Assembly: GCF_010731875.1 (NCBI RefSeq)
Contig: NZ_AP022595.1
Coordinates: 4,154,001-4,218,000, forward strand
Length of the DNA stretch: 64,000 nt
From: Mycolicibacterium sarraceniae
Lineage (GTDB): Bacteria; Actinomycetota; Actinomycetes; Mycobacteriales; Mycobacteriaceae
Direction of reading: 5' to 3'
Shown piece by piece: positions 10,592 through 18,304 of the stretch; positions within the stretch are counted from its first letter, which is position 1; every line of letters begins with the position of its first letter. Below the pieces are notes generated by a model that did no database searches, was not told the origin of the DNA, and was given only the letters and a program-made list of their open reading frames with translations. Both the position numbers and the translations under genes were made by a program.

Positions 10592-10597
10592 GAACTC

Positions 10598-11488
10598 GTG
10601 ACCCCGTCGAACTTCAGCGGCACGAAAGGCCCGGACCTGCCCGAACTGCAGAACACGATCATTGTCGCGGCCTTCGAGGGATGGAATGACGCCGGTGACG
10701 CTGCCAGTGATGCGCTCGAGCACCTGGACGCGATCTGGGAAGCCGACACGCTCATCGAGATCGATGACGAGGCCTACTACGACTACCAGGTGAATCGCCC
10801 GGTCATCCGGCAGGTCGACGGGGTGACCCGCGAGCTGGTGTGGCCGTCGATGCGGATATCACACTGCCGGCCGCCAGGCTCGGATCGCGACATCGTGCTC
10901 ATGCACGGGGTGGAGCCCAATATGCGCTGGCGCACGTTCTGCGCCGAGCTGCTGGCGATCGCCGATAAGCTGAATGTGGACACCGTCGTGATTCTCGGGG
11001 CGCTGCTGGCCGACACGCCGCACACCCGGCCCGTCCCGGTGTCGGGTGCGGCCTACTCCCCCGAGTCGGCGAAGTTCTTCGGCCTCGAGGAGACCCGCTA
11101 CGAGGGTCCGACCGGTATCGCCGGGGTGTTCCAGGACGCCTGCGTGGCGGCCGGCATCCCCGCGGTGACGTTCTGGGCCGCGGTGCCGCACTACGTATCG
11201 CAGCCACCCAATCCGAAGGCCACCGTTGCGCTGCTGCGTCGCGTCGAAGACGTACTCGACATCGAGGTGCCGCTGGCGGACCTGCCTATACAGGCCGAGG
11301 AATGGGAGCAGGCGGTCACCGAGATGACCGCCGAGGACGAGGAGATCGCCGAGTACGTGGCCTCCCTCGAGCAGCGCGGTGACGCCGACGTGGACATGAA
11401 TGAGGCGTTGTCGAAGGTCGACGGCGATGCGCTGGCGGCCGAATTCGAGCGCTACCTGCGCAGACGCGGGCCCGGCTTCCGGGGCTAG
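10598..11488 (+). CDS. PAC2 family protein (Rv2125-like)
   Basis: A 296-residue soluble protein of the PAC2 family, named for proteasome assembly chaperone 2 but of uncertain role in actinobacteria, which do have proteasomes. Typical segments are IVAAFEGWNDAGDAASDAL near the N-terminus, the central VVILGALLADTPHTRP and the FWAAVPHYVSQPPNPKATVALL stretch. The C-terminal 70 residues are acidic and helical, rich in Glu and Asp. M. tuberculosis has the homologue Rv2125 next to metH, as here. The GTG start is supported by a leaderless-type -10 box. Confidence 0.9.
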   Translation: MTPSNFSGTKGPDLPELQNTIIVAAFEGWNDAGDAASDALEHLDAIWEADTLIEIDDEAYYDYQVNRPVIRQVDGVTRELVWPSMRISHCRPPGSDRDIVLMHGVEPNMRWRTFCAELLAIADKLNVDTVVILGALLADTPHTRPVPVSGAAYSPESAKFFGLEETRYEGPTGIAGVFQDACVAAGIPAVTFWAAVPHYVSQPPNPKATVALLRRVEDVLDIEVPLADLPIQAEEWEQAVTEMTAEDEEIAEYVASLEQRGDADVDMNEALSKVDGDALAAEFERYLRRRGPGFRG

Positions 11489-11910
11489 GCCGCTGGGTCG
11501 TCGGCCGGCGGGCCGCTGTCGTTCTCCAACAGCCGTTCGGGGTGGTGGTAGTCGTTGACGCCGCCGGTGAGCATGGGTAGTCCAGTTGGTGGGATCCATT
11601 GGGTGTCGCCGTTGGCGAGTGTGCGGGTGTTCCAGCCGCCGGTTTCGACGAGGTTGCTGTCGGGTGGGCAGGCCAGGCCGAGGTCGTCGATATCGGTGTT
11701 GCCGCCGTTTTTCCAGTCCTGGGCAGCGCGGTGGACGCCGCTGTGGTGGCCGGGGGCGTCGCAACCCGGTCGGGTACAGCCACGGTCCTTGGCGTGCAGG
11801 ATGATTCGCTGATCGGCGCAGGCGTTCCGTTTGGTGCGGCCCAGCCACAACGCTCGCCCCTTCACCCCGTCGAACAACGCGAGGTAGTGGACCAATGAAT
11901 GACCGGGGCT
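11485..11910 (-). pseudogene. 13E12-type DUF222/HNH endonuclease, C-terminal remnant
   Basis: The frame encodes only the last about 140 residues of a 13E12-family protein: HYLALFDGVKGRALWLGR, then an HNH-like zinc/nuclease module CTRPGCDAPGHHSGVHRA followed by NTDIDDLGLACPPDSN. Full-length members run about 400-500 residues with an N-terminal DUF222 domain, which is absent. Upstream of about 11910 the frame continues only as antisense to another remnant. 13E12 repeats are multicopy in mycobacteria and are the target of phage phiRv1 integration, so this piece may mark an old recombination point. The last four bases overlap the end of the PAC2 gene. Confidence 0.8.
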
Positions 11911-11939
11911 AGTATCCGGCGCAACAGGAAACCAGTGGG

Positions 11940-12299
11940 ATGCCCAACTCTTCCGAGAACCGTAGCGTCCAACTGCGCGACGGGCGCTCGGTGTCATACG
12001 CGAAGTGCGGAACTCGTGATGACGCAGTCGTCGTCAGCGCCCACCACGGCCTGTGGCTGCCAGTACGCCGCCGCCCTGGCGTGGGCGCTGCCACTGACCG
12101 AGCCCGGCTCGTTCGCGAGGATGACCGCCGAGGCCCTGCGACACCGCGGTGGTGTCGTCGAGGACTATCGAGCATCGATGCCCCTGCCTAGCCGCGCGAG
12201 GTCTCGCGGCGCATACCCGGTGCGACGCTTCACGAACGGCCCGGCGGTCACTTCCTGGCCCACCTGCATTACCCAGAGATCCTCGCGCGCTTGCGCTAG
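11940..12299 (+). pseudogene. Alpha/beta hydrolase, scrambled remnant
   Basis: Three pieces of an alpha/beta-hydrolase-like protein can be read in different frames. An N-terminal strand region (VQLRDGRSVSYAKCGT, then AVVVSAHHGL) begins near 11966. A middle helix (LTEPGSFARMTAEALRHRG) lies around 12095. The C-terminal end GHFLAHLHYPEILARLR, with the catalytic-His context GHF, ends at TAG 12297-12299. The nucleophile elbow and Asp region are missing. Deletions and frameshifts have destroyed the gene; the assignment is from pattern memory and moderately sure. Confidence 0.55.
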
Positions 12300-12303
12300 T
12301 TCG

Positions 12304-15300
12304 TCAGTGGTCGAACCAGCGGTTCGCCGGCGGCTGCTCAGTGCCAAGGATCGCGCCGGCCGGTGCTCCGGTTTCGCTGCCCGATGTGGTCGCTGACCAT
12401 CCGGTCCCCATGCACAACAGGTCTCGGGGGCTCGAGATCGTTGACGGCAGCGGAATCCCGAAGCCCGGGATACCCGGGATCGTGATCTGCGGCGGGGTGA
12501 GCAGTGTGGCAACACCCTGTGCCATCGTCCCGAACAACTGCGCGGGCGGGGTCGGCAGCGTGCCTACGGCGTCTGAGATCGGCGCGGAGGGGATCAGCGT
12601 TCCCAGGCCACCGGGCGTCGGCCCGACGTAGTTGCCGGGACCACCGGGAATGACTCGCGGCGGAGTCGGCGGAGTCGCCCCGTGGTTGGCGCCGGGCGTG
12701 CCGGGGGTCGCTGCCGGAGGAGTCGGAACTCCCCCGCCACCGCCGCCGCCGGGACCACCGGGGACCGCGGCCGGTGGGATGCCCGGAGTGTTGATCTCGT
12801 TGGTGAACGGAGCACCCGGGACCGCGGCTGGCGGAGTACCGGGGACGCCACCGCCACCTGGAACCAAACCAGGAGGAACAGCAGCCGGCGGAGTACCGGG
12901 CACACCACCGCCACCAGGGATCCCACCCGGAGGCACCGCAGCCGGCGGAGTACCGGGCACACCACCGCCACCAGGAACCAAACCAGGAGGCACCGCAGCC
13001 GGCGGAGTACCGGGCACACCACCGCCACCAGGAACCAAACCAGGTGGAACGGCAGCCGGCGGGGTCGGCAGGCCGGCACCGCCGCCGCCGGCAGCCGCGG
13101 CGGGCACTGCCGCACCGGCGTCTGCGGGGAGACCGGCGGCCGCCGAGGCGATTGCTTCCGCGGGTACACCGGCCGACGGTGCGATTACGCCCGAGGCATC
13201 GGCCACGGGTGCACCGACGGCGCCAGCAACACCGCCAGCCGCTCCGGGGATACCAGCGCCCGCGACGCCGGCGCTATCAGACAGTGCGGCTGTGGCCGGT
13301 CCGCCGGCTGCGCCGGCGTTGTCCGTGATCGGCGCGGCGGGAACGACTCCCGCGTTATCGGCGATCGGCGCAGCAGGGACTCCGCCGGCACCCGGGACGC
13401 CGCCGCCGTCACCGACCGGCACGCCAGGCACACCACCCGGAGGCGTCGGCACACCACCGCCACCACCCTCACCCGGCGTACCCGGAACCGCACCCGGAGG
13501 CGTCGGCACACCACCGCCACCACCCTCACCCGGCGTACCCGGAACCGCACCCGGAGGCGTCGGCACACCACCGCCACCACCCTGACCCGGCGTACCCGGA
13601 ACCGCACCCGGAGGCGTCGGCACACCACCGCCACCAGCCTCACCCGGCGTACCCGGAATGCCGGCAGGCGGGGTCGATCCGGTCTCCGCGACGTTGGTGC
13701 CGGGTGTACCCGGGACCGCGGCTGGCGGGGTGGGAACACCGCCGCCGGTACCGCCACCGGGCGCACCCGGGACCGCGGCAGGTGGGGTCGGAAACTCTTG
13801 AACTCCAGTGGTTCCCGGCGTGCCGGGGATCACCGTGTCCGGAGTCGGCGGGGTCATCATGCCGGGCGTCCCCGGCGTGCCGGGAACCTCGACAGGAGCA
13901 CCGGGCACGTTCACGTTCAGCGGGACTCCGGGGCCGCCCGGCACCGCGGCGGGTGGCGTGACGATGCCGGGAGTTGAGGCCGCGCTCGGGATACCCGGCA
14001 GGGTGACCGACGGGGTACCGGGGACGTTGATCATGCCGCCGGGCGTGGGGACACCCGGAATCGACGCGCCAGGAGGGGGAAGGGTTCCCGACGAATCATT
14101 GACCACATTGCCCAGGGTTGCGGCAGGCGGGATCCCTGGCGTGTTGAGGATCAGGTTGTTCCCATTGCCCGGGCCGCCGGGAACCGCCGCCGGTGGCGTC
14201 GACACCTCGCTGGGGATCTCGCCACCGGGAACGGCGGCCGGCGGTGCCGGCGGAGTTCCGCCGCCGCCGGGGATCTCGCCACCGGGGACCGCGGCAGGCG
14301 GAACAGGGGGGGTCACAACGGTTTCCGGCACATTCTCACCGGGCACCGCGGCCGGCGGAGTACCGGGGACACCACCGCCACCAGGGATCCCACCCGGAGG
14401 CACCGCAGCCGGCGGAGTACCGGGCACACCACCGCCACCAGGGATCCCACCCGGAGGCACCGCAGCCGGCGGAGTACCGGGCACACCACCGCCACCAGGG
14501 ATTCCACCCGGAGGCACCGCAGCCGGCGGAGTACCGGGCACACCACCGCCACCAGGGATCCCACCCGGGGGCACCGCAGCCGGCGGGCCTGGCGGGAAGG
14601 CACCCCCACCGGGGACCGGAACAGGAGGAGCCGCGGCCGGCGGCGCGGGCGCCAGACCGGAAGCGTCGGCTACCGGCGCGCCAGATGCGACAGCGCCACC
14701 ACCAGCACCGGCGCCGCCGGGCAGACCGGCTGCGCCGGGAACTCCGCCCTCGCCGCCACCTGCGCCCGGCAGGCCGCCGGCCGCGTCGGCAACCGGGGCG
14801 CCGATAGGTCCGGCGGGCAGGCCAGCACCGTCGTTGATGGGGGCAGGGGGCAATCCCCCTGGCGGAGTCGGAACACCACCACCGCCACCACCAGGCGGAG
14901 TACCAGGCACACCAGCAGGCGGAATCGGAACACCACCACCGCCACCACCAGGCGGAGTACCAGGCACACCAGCAGGCGGAATCGGAACACCACCACCGCC
15001 ACCACCAGGCGGAGTACCAGGCACACCAGCAGGCGGAATCGGAACACCACCACCGCCACCACCAGGCGGAGTACCAGGCACACCAGCAGGCGGAGTCGGA
15101 ACACCACCACCGCCACCACCAGGCGGAGTACCGGGGACGCCGGCGGGAGGTGTCGGAATGTTATGAGTCAAGGAAGTGCCGGGAGCGCCAGGAACAGACG
15201 CCGGCGGGACGGTCACCCCGCCGGTACCTGGCGCTCCCGGCGAGCCGGGGACGCTTGCCGGCGGGACCCGAACGCTGCCCGGCACGGTGGCGGGCGGAAT

Positions 15301-15534
15301 CGGGCCGCCGACATTGGGCGGATTGTTGGTGAAAATCGAGTTCGACGTACCCGGGATGCCTTGAGACAGGTCAGGCGGAGACGTCAGGCCTTGATGGAGG
15401 ATCCCTATGCACGGAATACCGGGGCTGCCGATATCGGCAACCGCACGGGGGCTGAACAGTGGTGCAGTCCAGAAAAACCCCGCAGTCGCCATGGCGGTGA
15501 CCGCCGCCATGCGAGAGCTGGTCCGAGACATCAT
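12304..15534 (-). CDS. Secreted Pro/Gly/Val-rich protein built from 19-residue repeats
   Basis: A 1076-residue protein with a signal peptide (basic MMSRTSSR, hydrophobic core, AVA-D cleavage site near residue 34). A short unique segment with two Cys follows (IPCIGILHQG). A long low-complexity body of Pro, Gly, Val, Ala and Thr makes up most of the chain. The C-terminal about 60 residues are again more complex (ITIPGIPGFGIPLPS, one Cys). Three families of tandem repeats are present, each 19 residues: PTPPAGVPGTPPGGGGGGV, PPAAVPPGGIPGGGGVPGT and PTPPGAVPGTPGEGGGGGV. The VPG and PGxP spacing recalls elastin- or collagen-like disordered polymers. No catalytic domain is visible; a surface or cell-wall role is inference. 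Confidence 0.8.
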   Translation of the reverse strand: MMSRTSSRMAAVTAMATAGFFWTAPLFSPRAVADIGSPGIPCIGILHQGLTSPPDLSQGIPGTSNSIFTNNPPNVGGPIPPATVPGSVRVPPASVPGSPGAPGTGGVTVPPASVPGAPGTSLTHNIPTPPAGVPGTPPGGGGGGVPTPPAGVPGTPPGGGGGGVPIPPAGVPGTPPGGGGGGVPIPPAGVPGTPPGGGGGGVPIPPAGVPGTPPGGGGGGVPTPPGGLPPAPINDGAGLPAGPIGAPVADAAGGLPGAGGGEGGVPGAAGLPGGAGAGGGAVASGAPVADASGLAPAPPAAAPPVPVPGGGAFPPGPPAAVPPGGIPGGGGVPGTPPAAVPPGGIPGGGGVPGTPPAAVPPGGIPGGGGVPGTPPAAVPPGGIPGGGGVPGTPPAAVPGENVPETVVTPPVPPAAVPGGEIPGGGGTPPAPPAAVPGGEIPSEVSTPPAAVPGGPGNGNNLILNTPGIPPAATLGNVVNDSSGTLPPPGASIPGVPTPGGMINVPGTPSVTLPGIPSAASTPGIVTPPAAVPGGPGVPLNVNVPGAPVEVPGTPGTPGMMTPPTPDTVIPGTPGTTGVQEFPTPPAAVPGAPGGGTGGGVPTPPAAVPGTPGTNVAETGSTPPAGIPGTPGEAGGGGVPTPPGAVPGTPGQGGGGGVPTPPGAVPGTPGEGGGGGVPTPPGAVPGTPGEGGGGGVPTPPGGVPGVPVGDGGGVPGAGGVPAAPIADNAGVVPAAPITDNAGAAGGPATAALSDSAGVAGAGIPGAAGGVAGAVGAPVADASGVIAPSAGVPAEAIASAAAGLPADAGAAVPAAAAGGGGAGLPTPPAAVPPGLVPGGGGVPGTPPAAVPPGLVPGGGGVPGTPPAAVPPGGIPGGGGVPGTPPAAVPPGLVPGGGGVPGTPPAAVPGAPFTNEINTPGIPPAAVPGGPGGGGGGGVPTPPAATPGTPGANHGATPPTPPRVIPGGPGNYVGPTPGGLGTLIPSAPISDAVGTLPTPPAQLFGTMAQGVATLLTPPQITIPGIPGFGIPLPSTISSPRDLLCMGTGWSATTSGSETGAPAGAILGTEQPPANRWFDH
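13435..13660 (-). repeat. 57-bp tandem repeats, family C
   Basis: Four units encoding PTPPGAVPGTPGEGGGGGV with Gln/Glu/Ala differences in the middle. The unit is again exactly 57 bp, as in families A and B. Confidence 0.8.
14345..14590 (-). repeat. 57-bp tandem repeats, family B
   Basis: Four near-identical units encoding PPAAVPPGGIPGGGGVPGT. A second block of the same family, with LVPGG variants, lies at about 12830-13060, so this cassette was copied within the gene. Confidence 0.8.
14870..15155 (-). repeat. 57-bp tandem repeats, family A
   Basis: Five near-identical 57-bp units, each encoding the 19 residues PTPPAGVPGTPPGGGGGGV, with Thr/Ile swaps at position 2. Near-identity at the DNA level implies recent expansion by slippage or unequal exchange. 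Confidence 0.85.
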
Positions 15535-15662
15535 TTCCCCGTTTCTGTGAGAGGCCTGAAGGGGAAACTACAGACGTGTAAGTAGCGCAGCGCCGGGCCA
15601 TTCTGGGGGTTATCGAACTGTTGCGAAGCAGTGTTGTGGCGGTTACACCGAGAAAGGGACGC

Positions 15663-15797
15663 ATGGGTACATCTGGGTCGGGATCCGACATCGTGCACAG
15701 AGCCATCCGTCGGGTAGCCGCTCCGGTCGCCTTCATCGGCCTGGGGATAGCCATCAGTCCGGGTCTGACGCTAGTCAGGCTCTTCGCGCTCGTTTGA
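15663..15797 (+). CDS. Possible 44-residue single-pass membrane peptide
   Basis: ATG at 15663 follows AAAGGGA with four bases between. The 44-residue product has a polar N-terminus (MGTSGSGSDIVHRAIRR) and one hydrophobic segment (VAAPVAFIGLGIAISPGLTL). I do not recognise it. It converges with, and overlaps by 23 bases, the small Cys-rich gene on the other strand. The good ribosome-binding site is the main support. Confidence 0.4.
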   Translation: MGTSGSGSDIVHRAIRRVAAPVAFIGLGIAISPGLTLVRLFALV

Positions 15798-15945
15798 AGA
15801 CCTTGTCCAAGTCCTTACCGCTCATACCCGAGCGTTCGGCCTTCTGGACCCTGTGGAGCAGGAGCGGGCAGCGCTTGCATCGCGGCTTGCTGCGGCAGCA
15901 CTTCTTCTTCGGCGGCGTGCCGGACAGATCTCGCGCTTTGGCCAC
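15775..15945 (-). CDS. Small conserved basic Cys-rich protein
   Basis: A 56-residue product starting at GTG 15943-15945: VAKARDLSGTPPKKKCC, then RSKPRCKRCPLLL, ending GKDLDKVFKRARRA. Four Cys (CC, C, C) lie within 11 residues among many Lys and Arg residues, suggesting a metal-binding or nucleic-acid-binding knuckle. From memory, similar short KKKCCRSKPRCKRCP proteins are widespread in actinobacteria and are annotated as hypothetical. The function is unknown. It lies just downstream, on the same strand, of tRNA-Cys. Confidence 0.7.
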   Translation of the reverse strand: MAKARDLSGTPPKKKCCRSKPRCKRCPLLLHRVQKAERSGMSGKDLDKVFKRARRA

Positions 15946-15976
15946 GGCGGGCAACAGTAGCTAACCCAAACATACG

Positions 15977-16047
15977 AGCGAGTGACGGGATTCGAACCCG
16001 TGTAAACGGCTTTGCAGGCCGGTGCCTAGCCACTCAGCCACACCCGC
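15977..16047 (-). tRNA. tRNA-Cys (GCA)
   Basis: On the minus strand the acceptor GCGGGTG (16041-16047) pairs with CACTCGC (15978-15984, one G-T pair). A U discriminator follows, as is standard for tRNA-Cys. The anticodon loop contains GCA in CTGCAAA, and the T arm CGGGTTCGAATCCCG is canonical. Total 71 bases; CCA is not encoded. Confidence 0.95.
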
Positions 16048-16133
16048 GTGTCAGATAGCTACTCTTCCAACACGGAACCGACGCGCCCACCGTTTCACTC
16101 AGCATGATTGCTGACCGGACCTCGCTGCGGCAC

Positions 16134-16139
16134 TACGGT
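16134..16139 (+). promoter_or_regulatory. -10 box TACGGT, leaderless start for the mgtC-like gene
   Basis: TACGGT, six bases, then ATG at 16146. The box is intact although the gene is frameshifted. Confidence 0.45.
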
Positions 16140-16145
16140 TGCGGC

Positions 16146-16852
16146 ATGCAGACTTGGTTGGCTGACCCCTCGCTGCTCGGCGGTCCCGGACAGGGCACCC
16201 GGCAGAGATCCTCGAACTGCTGATCGCCTTCGGCCTGACGCCCCTGATCGGCCGGGAACGCGAAATCCACGGCAAGAGCGCCGGCCTGCGCACCCAGGCG
16301 ATCGTCGGCACCGCGTCAGCACTGATCCTGATCGTCAGCAAGTACGGCTTCTTCGAGGTGCTGACCGCGGGCACCGTCGAGGTCGACCCATCTCGGGTCG
16401 CCGCCCAGATCGTCTCCGGGATCGGCTTCCTGGGTGCCGGCCTGATCATCACCCGCCAGGGCGCGGTACACGGACTGACCACCGCTGCTGCGATCTGGGA
16501 ATGCGCGGCCATCGGCATGGCCGCCGCGGCCGGTCTGGTCAAGCTCGCCATCATCGTCACGATCCTGCATTTCGTGATCATTCTCGCCTTCAACCCACTG
16601 AGCAGACACCTCACCGGCAGGCTGGCCGGCTCGGTACGTCTGCGCGTCACCTACGATTCCGCCAGCGGCGTGCTCAGCCGCATTCTGGCCGCCTGCGACA
16701 AACATCAGTGGAGCCTCAGCGTGCTCGGCAGCGCCCCAGACCGCGGCGTCTTGTTGACCCTCGGAGGTTCAGGGATTCGCAACGCGCCGAACACTATTGC
16801 CTGCGTCGCCGGTGTCACCGGCGTGCGCAGACTCGACGACAGTCGCGACTAG
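16146..16852 (+). pseudogene. MgtC-family membrane protein, one-base frameshift
   Basis: MgtC proteins are inner-membrane factors tied to growth in low magnesium and survival in macrophages. The start (MQTWLADPSLLGGPGQGTR) is in frame 0. From about 16205 the family sequence continues in frame +2: EILELLIAFGLTPLIGRERE, GKSAGLRTQAIVG, QIVSGIGFLGAGLII and HGLTTAAAIWECAAIGMA, then a C-terminal soluble domain to 16852. A single missing base at CGGCA-GAGATC near 16204 explains the shift, perhaps a lost G. It could be a real mutation or a base error. If repaired, the product is about 235 residues, a normal MgtC/SapB-family length. Confidence 0.8.
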
Positions 16853-18252
16853 CCCAACTGCACCTGGCCCCGGCCGGACCGGTAGGACGCCACCACCCCG
16901 ACGGCGGCCAGCGCCGCGAACAACCCGAACATCAGTGAACTCGCCGCCGCGTCGGGTGTCGCCCGCAGGTTCACCACCACCCCGGCCAGTCCCGCGCCGA
17001 ATGCCCCGCACATCAGCTGGACGGTGTTGATCGCGGCCGCGGCGACCGCTTGTTGCGCCGGGTCGTCGACGATCGCGCCCATCGCCCACGCCGAAAGATG
17101 CGGCCACGCCATTCCGATGCCCGCACCTGTGATGACCAGGGCAAGCGCCCACAGGGCGACGATTGTGGTTGAAGCGGAATCAGTTTGGGTGAATGCCGCC
17201 AGCGCCAAGCCCGTGGCCATCACCACCGGAGAGATCGCCACCGCCCGCATCGTAGCCCGCACGTTCGTGATCGATGCACTCGCGATCTCCCCGACCGTCC
17301 AGCCGACCGATAATGCCGCACCGAGGAATCCCGCCACGACTGGCGGCAGCGCCGCCAACCGCTGCCCGAACAGCGGGACGTACATGTCCACCATCGTGGC
17401 CGCCATCAGCAAGCCTAGGGTCAGGTAGATCCACTTCAGTGGCCCGGGCCCAAAAGCCATGCGCGGCAATACCGCTGCCGACGCTCGCCGGTCGACAACG
17501 ATGAACACCAGCACCAGTGCCACACCAAGGGCCAGCAGCCCCGCGATCGCCGCCGTGCTGTGCGGGATCACCGCGCCGCTGACCGCCAGCGCCGCCAATC
17601 CGAGCGAAAACAACGACCGCAATGGTATTCGCGTTCGAGTCGGTTCCTGATCCGAGGACACCCGCGCCGGCAATGCCAGCGGAACCAGCAGGCTCATCGC
17701 CACCGGCAGAATCGCGAGCAGACCGAATCCGCCACGCCAGAAACCGAATTGGGCGAACAATCCCCCGGTCGCCGGCCCCACCAGCGTGCCGATCCCCCAC
17801 ATCGCCGACACGACCGCCGACGCCCGGGTCCATAACCGATCCGGTAGCGCCGCGCTGATCACCGCATACCCTAGGCCGGACAGCACACCGCCGGCCAGGC
17901 CCTGCACCACCCGCCCGACCAGCAGCAGCTGCATCGTGGGGGCCAGGGTGCATAGCGCGCTACCGGCGGCGAAGGACAACAGCGCAGCCAGATACGCTGC
18001 GCGCGGTCCGAACCGGGTCAGCACCGGCCCGACCGTCGCCGCCGCCATCACCGACGCGACCAGATACACCGTAGTCACCCACGCATAGAGCCGTTCGCCG
18101 CCGATATCGGCGACCGCACTGGGCAGCAGGCTGATTGTGATGAACTCATTGGTGGCATAGATCGCCACCCCGCCGGCGAGCACCGCCACGGCCCCAACGT
18201 TCTTCGGGCCCAATAACTCACGCCAACTACCGGTGGCACTCGCGGTATTCAC
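16849..18252 (-). CDS. MFS drug-efflux type transporter (Rv1634-like)
   Basis: A 467-residue hydrophobic protein with about 14 membrane segments. Landmarks are the N-terminal VAIYATNEFITISLLPSAV, the loop VLTRFGPRAAY between helices 2 and 3, and VGRVVQGLAGGVLSGLGYAVI, which matches the motif typical of drug:H+ antiporters. It is probably a proton-driven exporter of hydrophobic compounds; the substrate is unknown. In M. tuberculosis the homologue Rv1634 lies beside uvrB, as here. GTG start; TAACCT lies seven bases upstream on the same strand. Confidence 0.88.
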   Translation of the reverse strand: MNTASATGSWRELLGPKNVGAVAVLAGGVAIYATNEFITISLLPSAVADIGGERLYAWVTTVYLVASVMAAATVGPVLTRFGPRAAYLAALLSFAAGSALCTLAPTMQLLLVGRVVQGLAGGVLSGLGYAVISAALPDRLWTRASAVVSAMWGIGTLVGPATGGLFAQFGFWRGGFGLLAILPVAMSLLVPLALPARVSSDQEPTRTRIPLRSLFSLGLAALAVSGAVIPHSTAAIAGLLALGVALVLVFIVVDRRASAAVLPRMAFGPGPLKWIYLTLGLLMAATMVDMYVPLFGQRLAALPPVVAGFLGAALSVGWTVGEIASASITNVRATMRAVAISPVVMATGLALAAFTQTDSASTTIVALWALALVITGAGIGMAWPHLSAWAMGAIVDDPAQQAVAAAAINTVQLMCGAFGAGLAGVVVNLRATPDAAASSLMFGLFAALAAVGVVASYRSGRGQVQLG

Positions 18253-18259
18253 AGGTGTG

Positions 18260-18265
18260 AGGTTA
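18260..18265 (-). promoter_or_regulatory. -10 box TAACCT, leaderless start for the MFS gene
   Basis: On the minus strand TAACCT is followed by seven bases and the GTG at 18250-18252. Confidence 0.5.
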
Positions 18266-18304
18266 GGACCTCAACCGCCCTTCAGATCAAATGGGCCGCC
18301 CGAC

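Noticed and set aside
10280..10597. Cobalamin or SAM riboswitch upstream of metH
   Set aside because: No B12-box-like or SAM-IV-like core recognisable; only a short hairpin at the ribosome-binding site.
12632..15166. Long plus-strand ORFs rich in Pro and Gly (12632-13585, 13808-15166)
   Set aside because: They are antisense to the repeat protein. Gly (GGN) and Pro (CCN) codons are complementary, so the opposite strand is automatically open and similar in composition; no signal peptide or ribosome-binding site is present.
12304..15534. PE-PGRS protein
   Set aside because: No PE domain at the N-terminus and the repeats are Pro-Gly-Val 19-mers, not GGAGG-type; a normal signal peptide is present.
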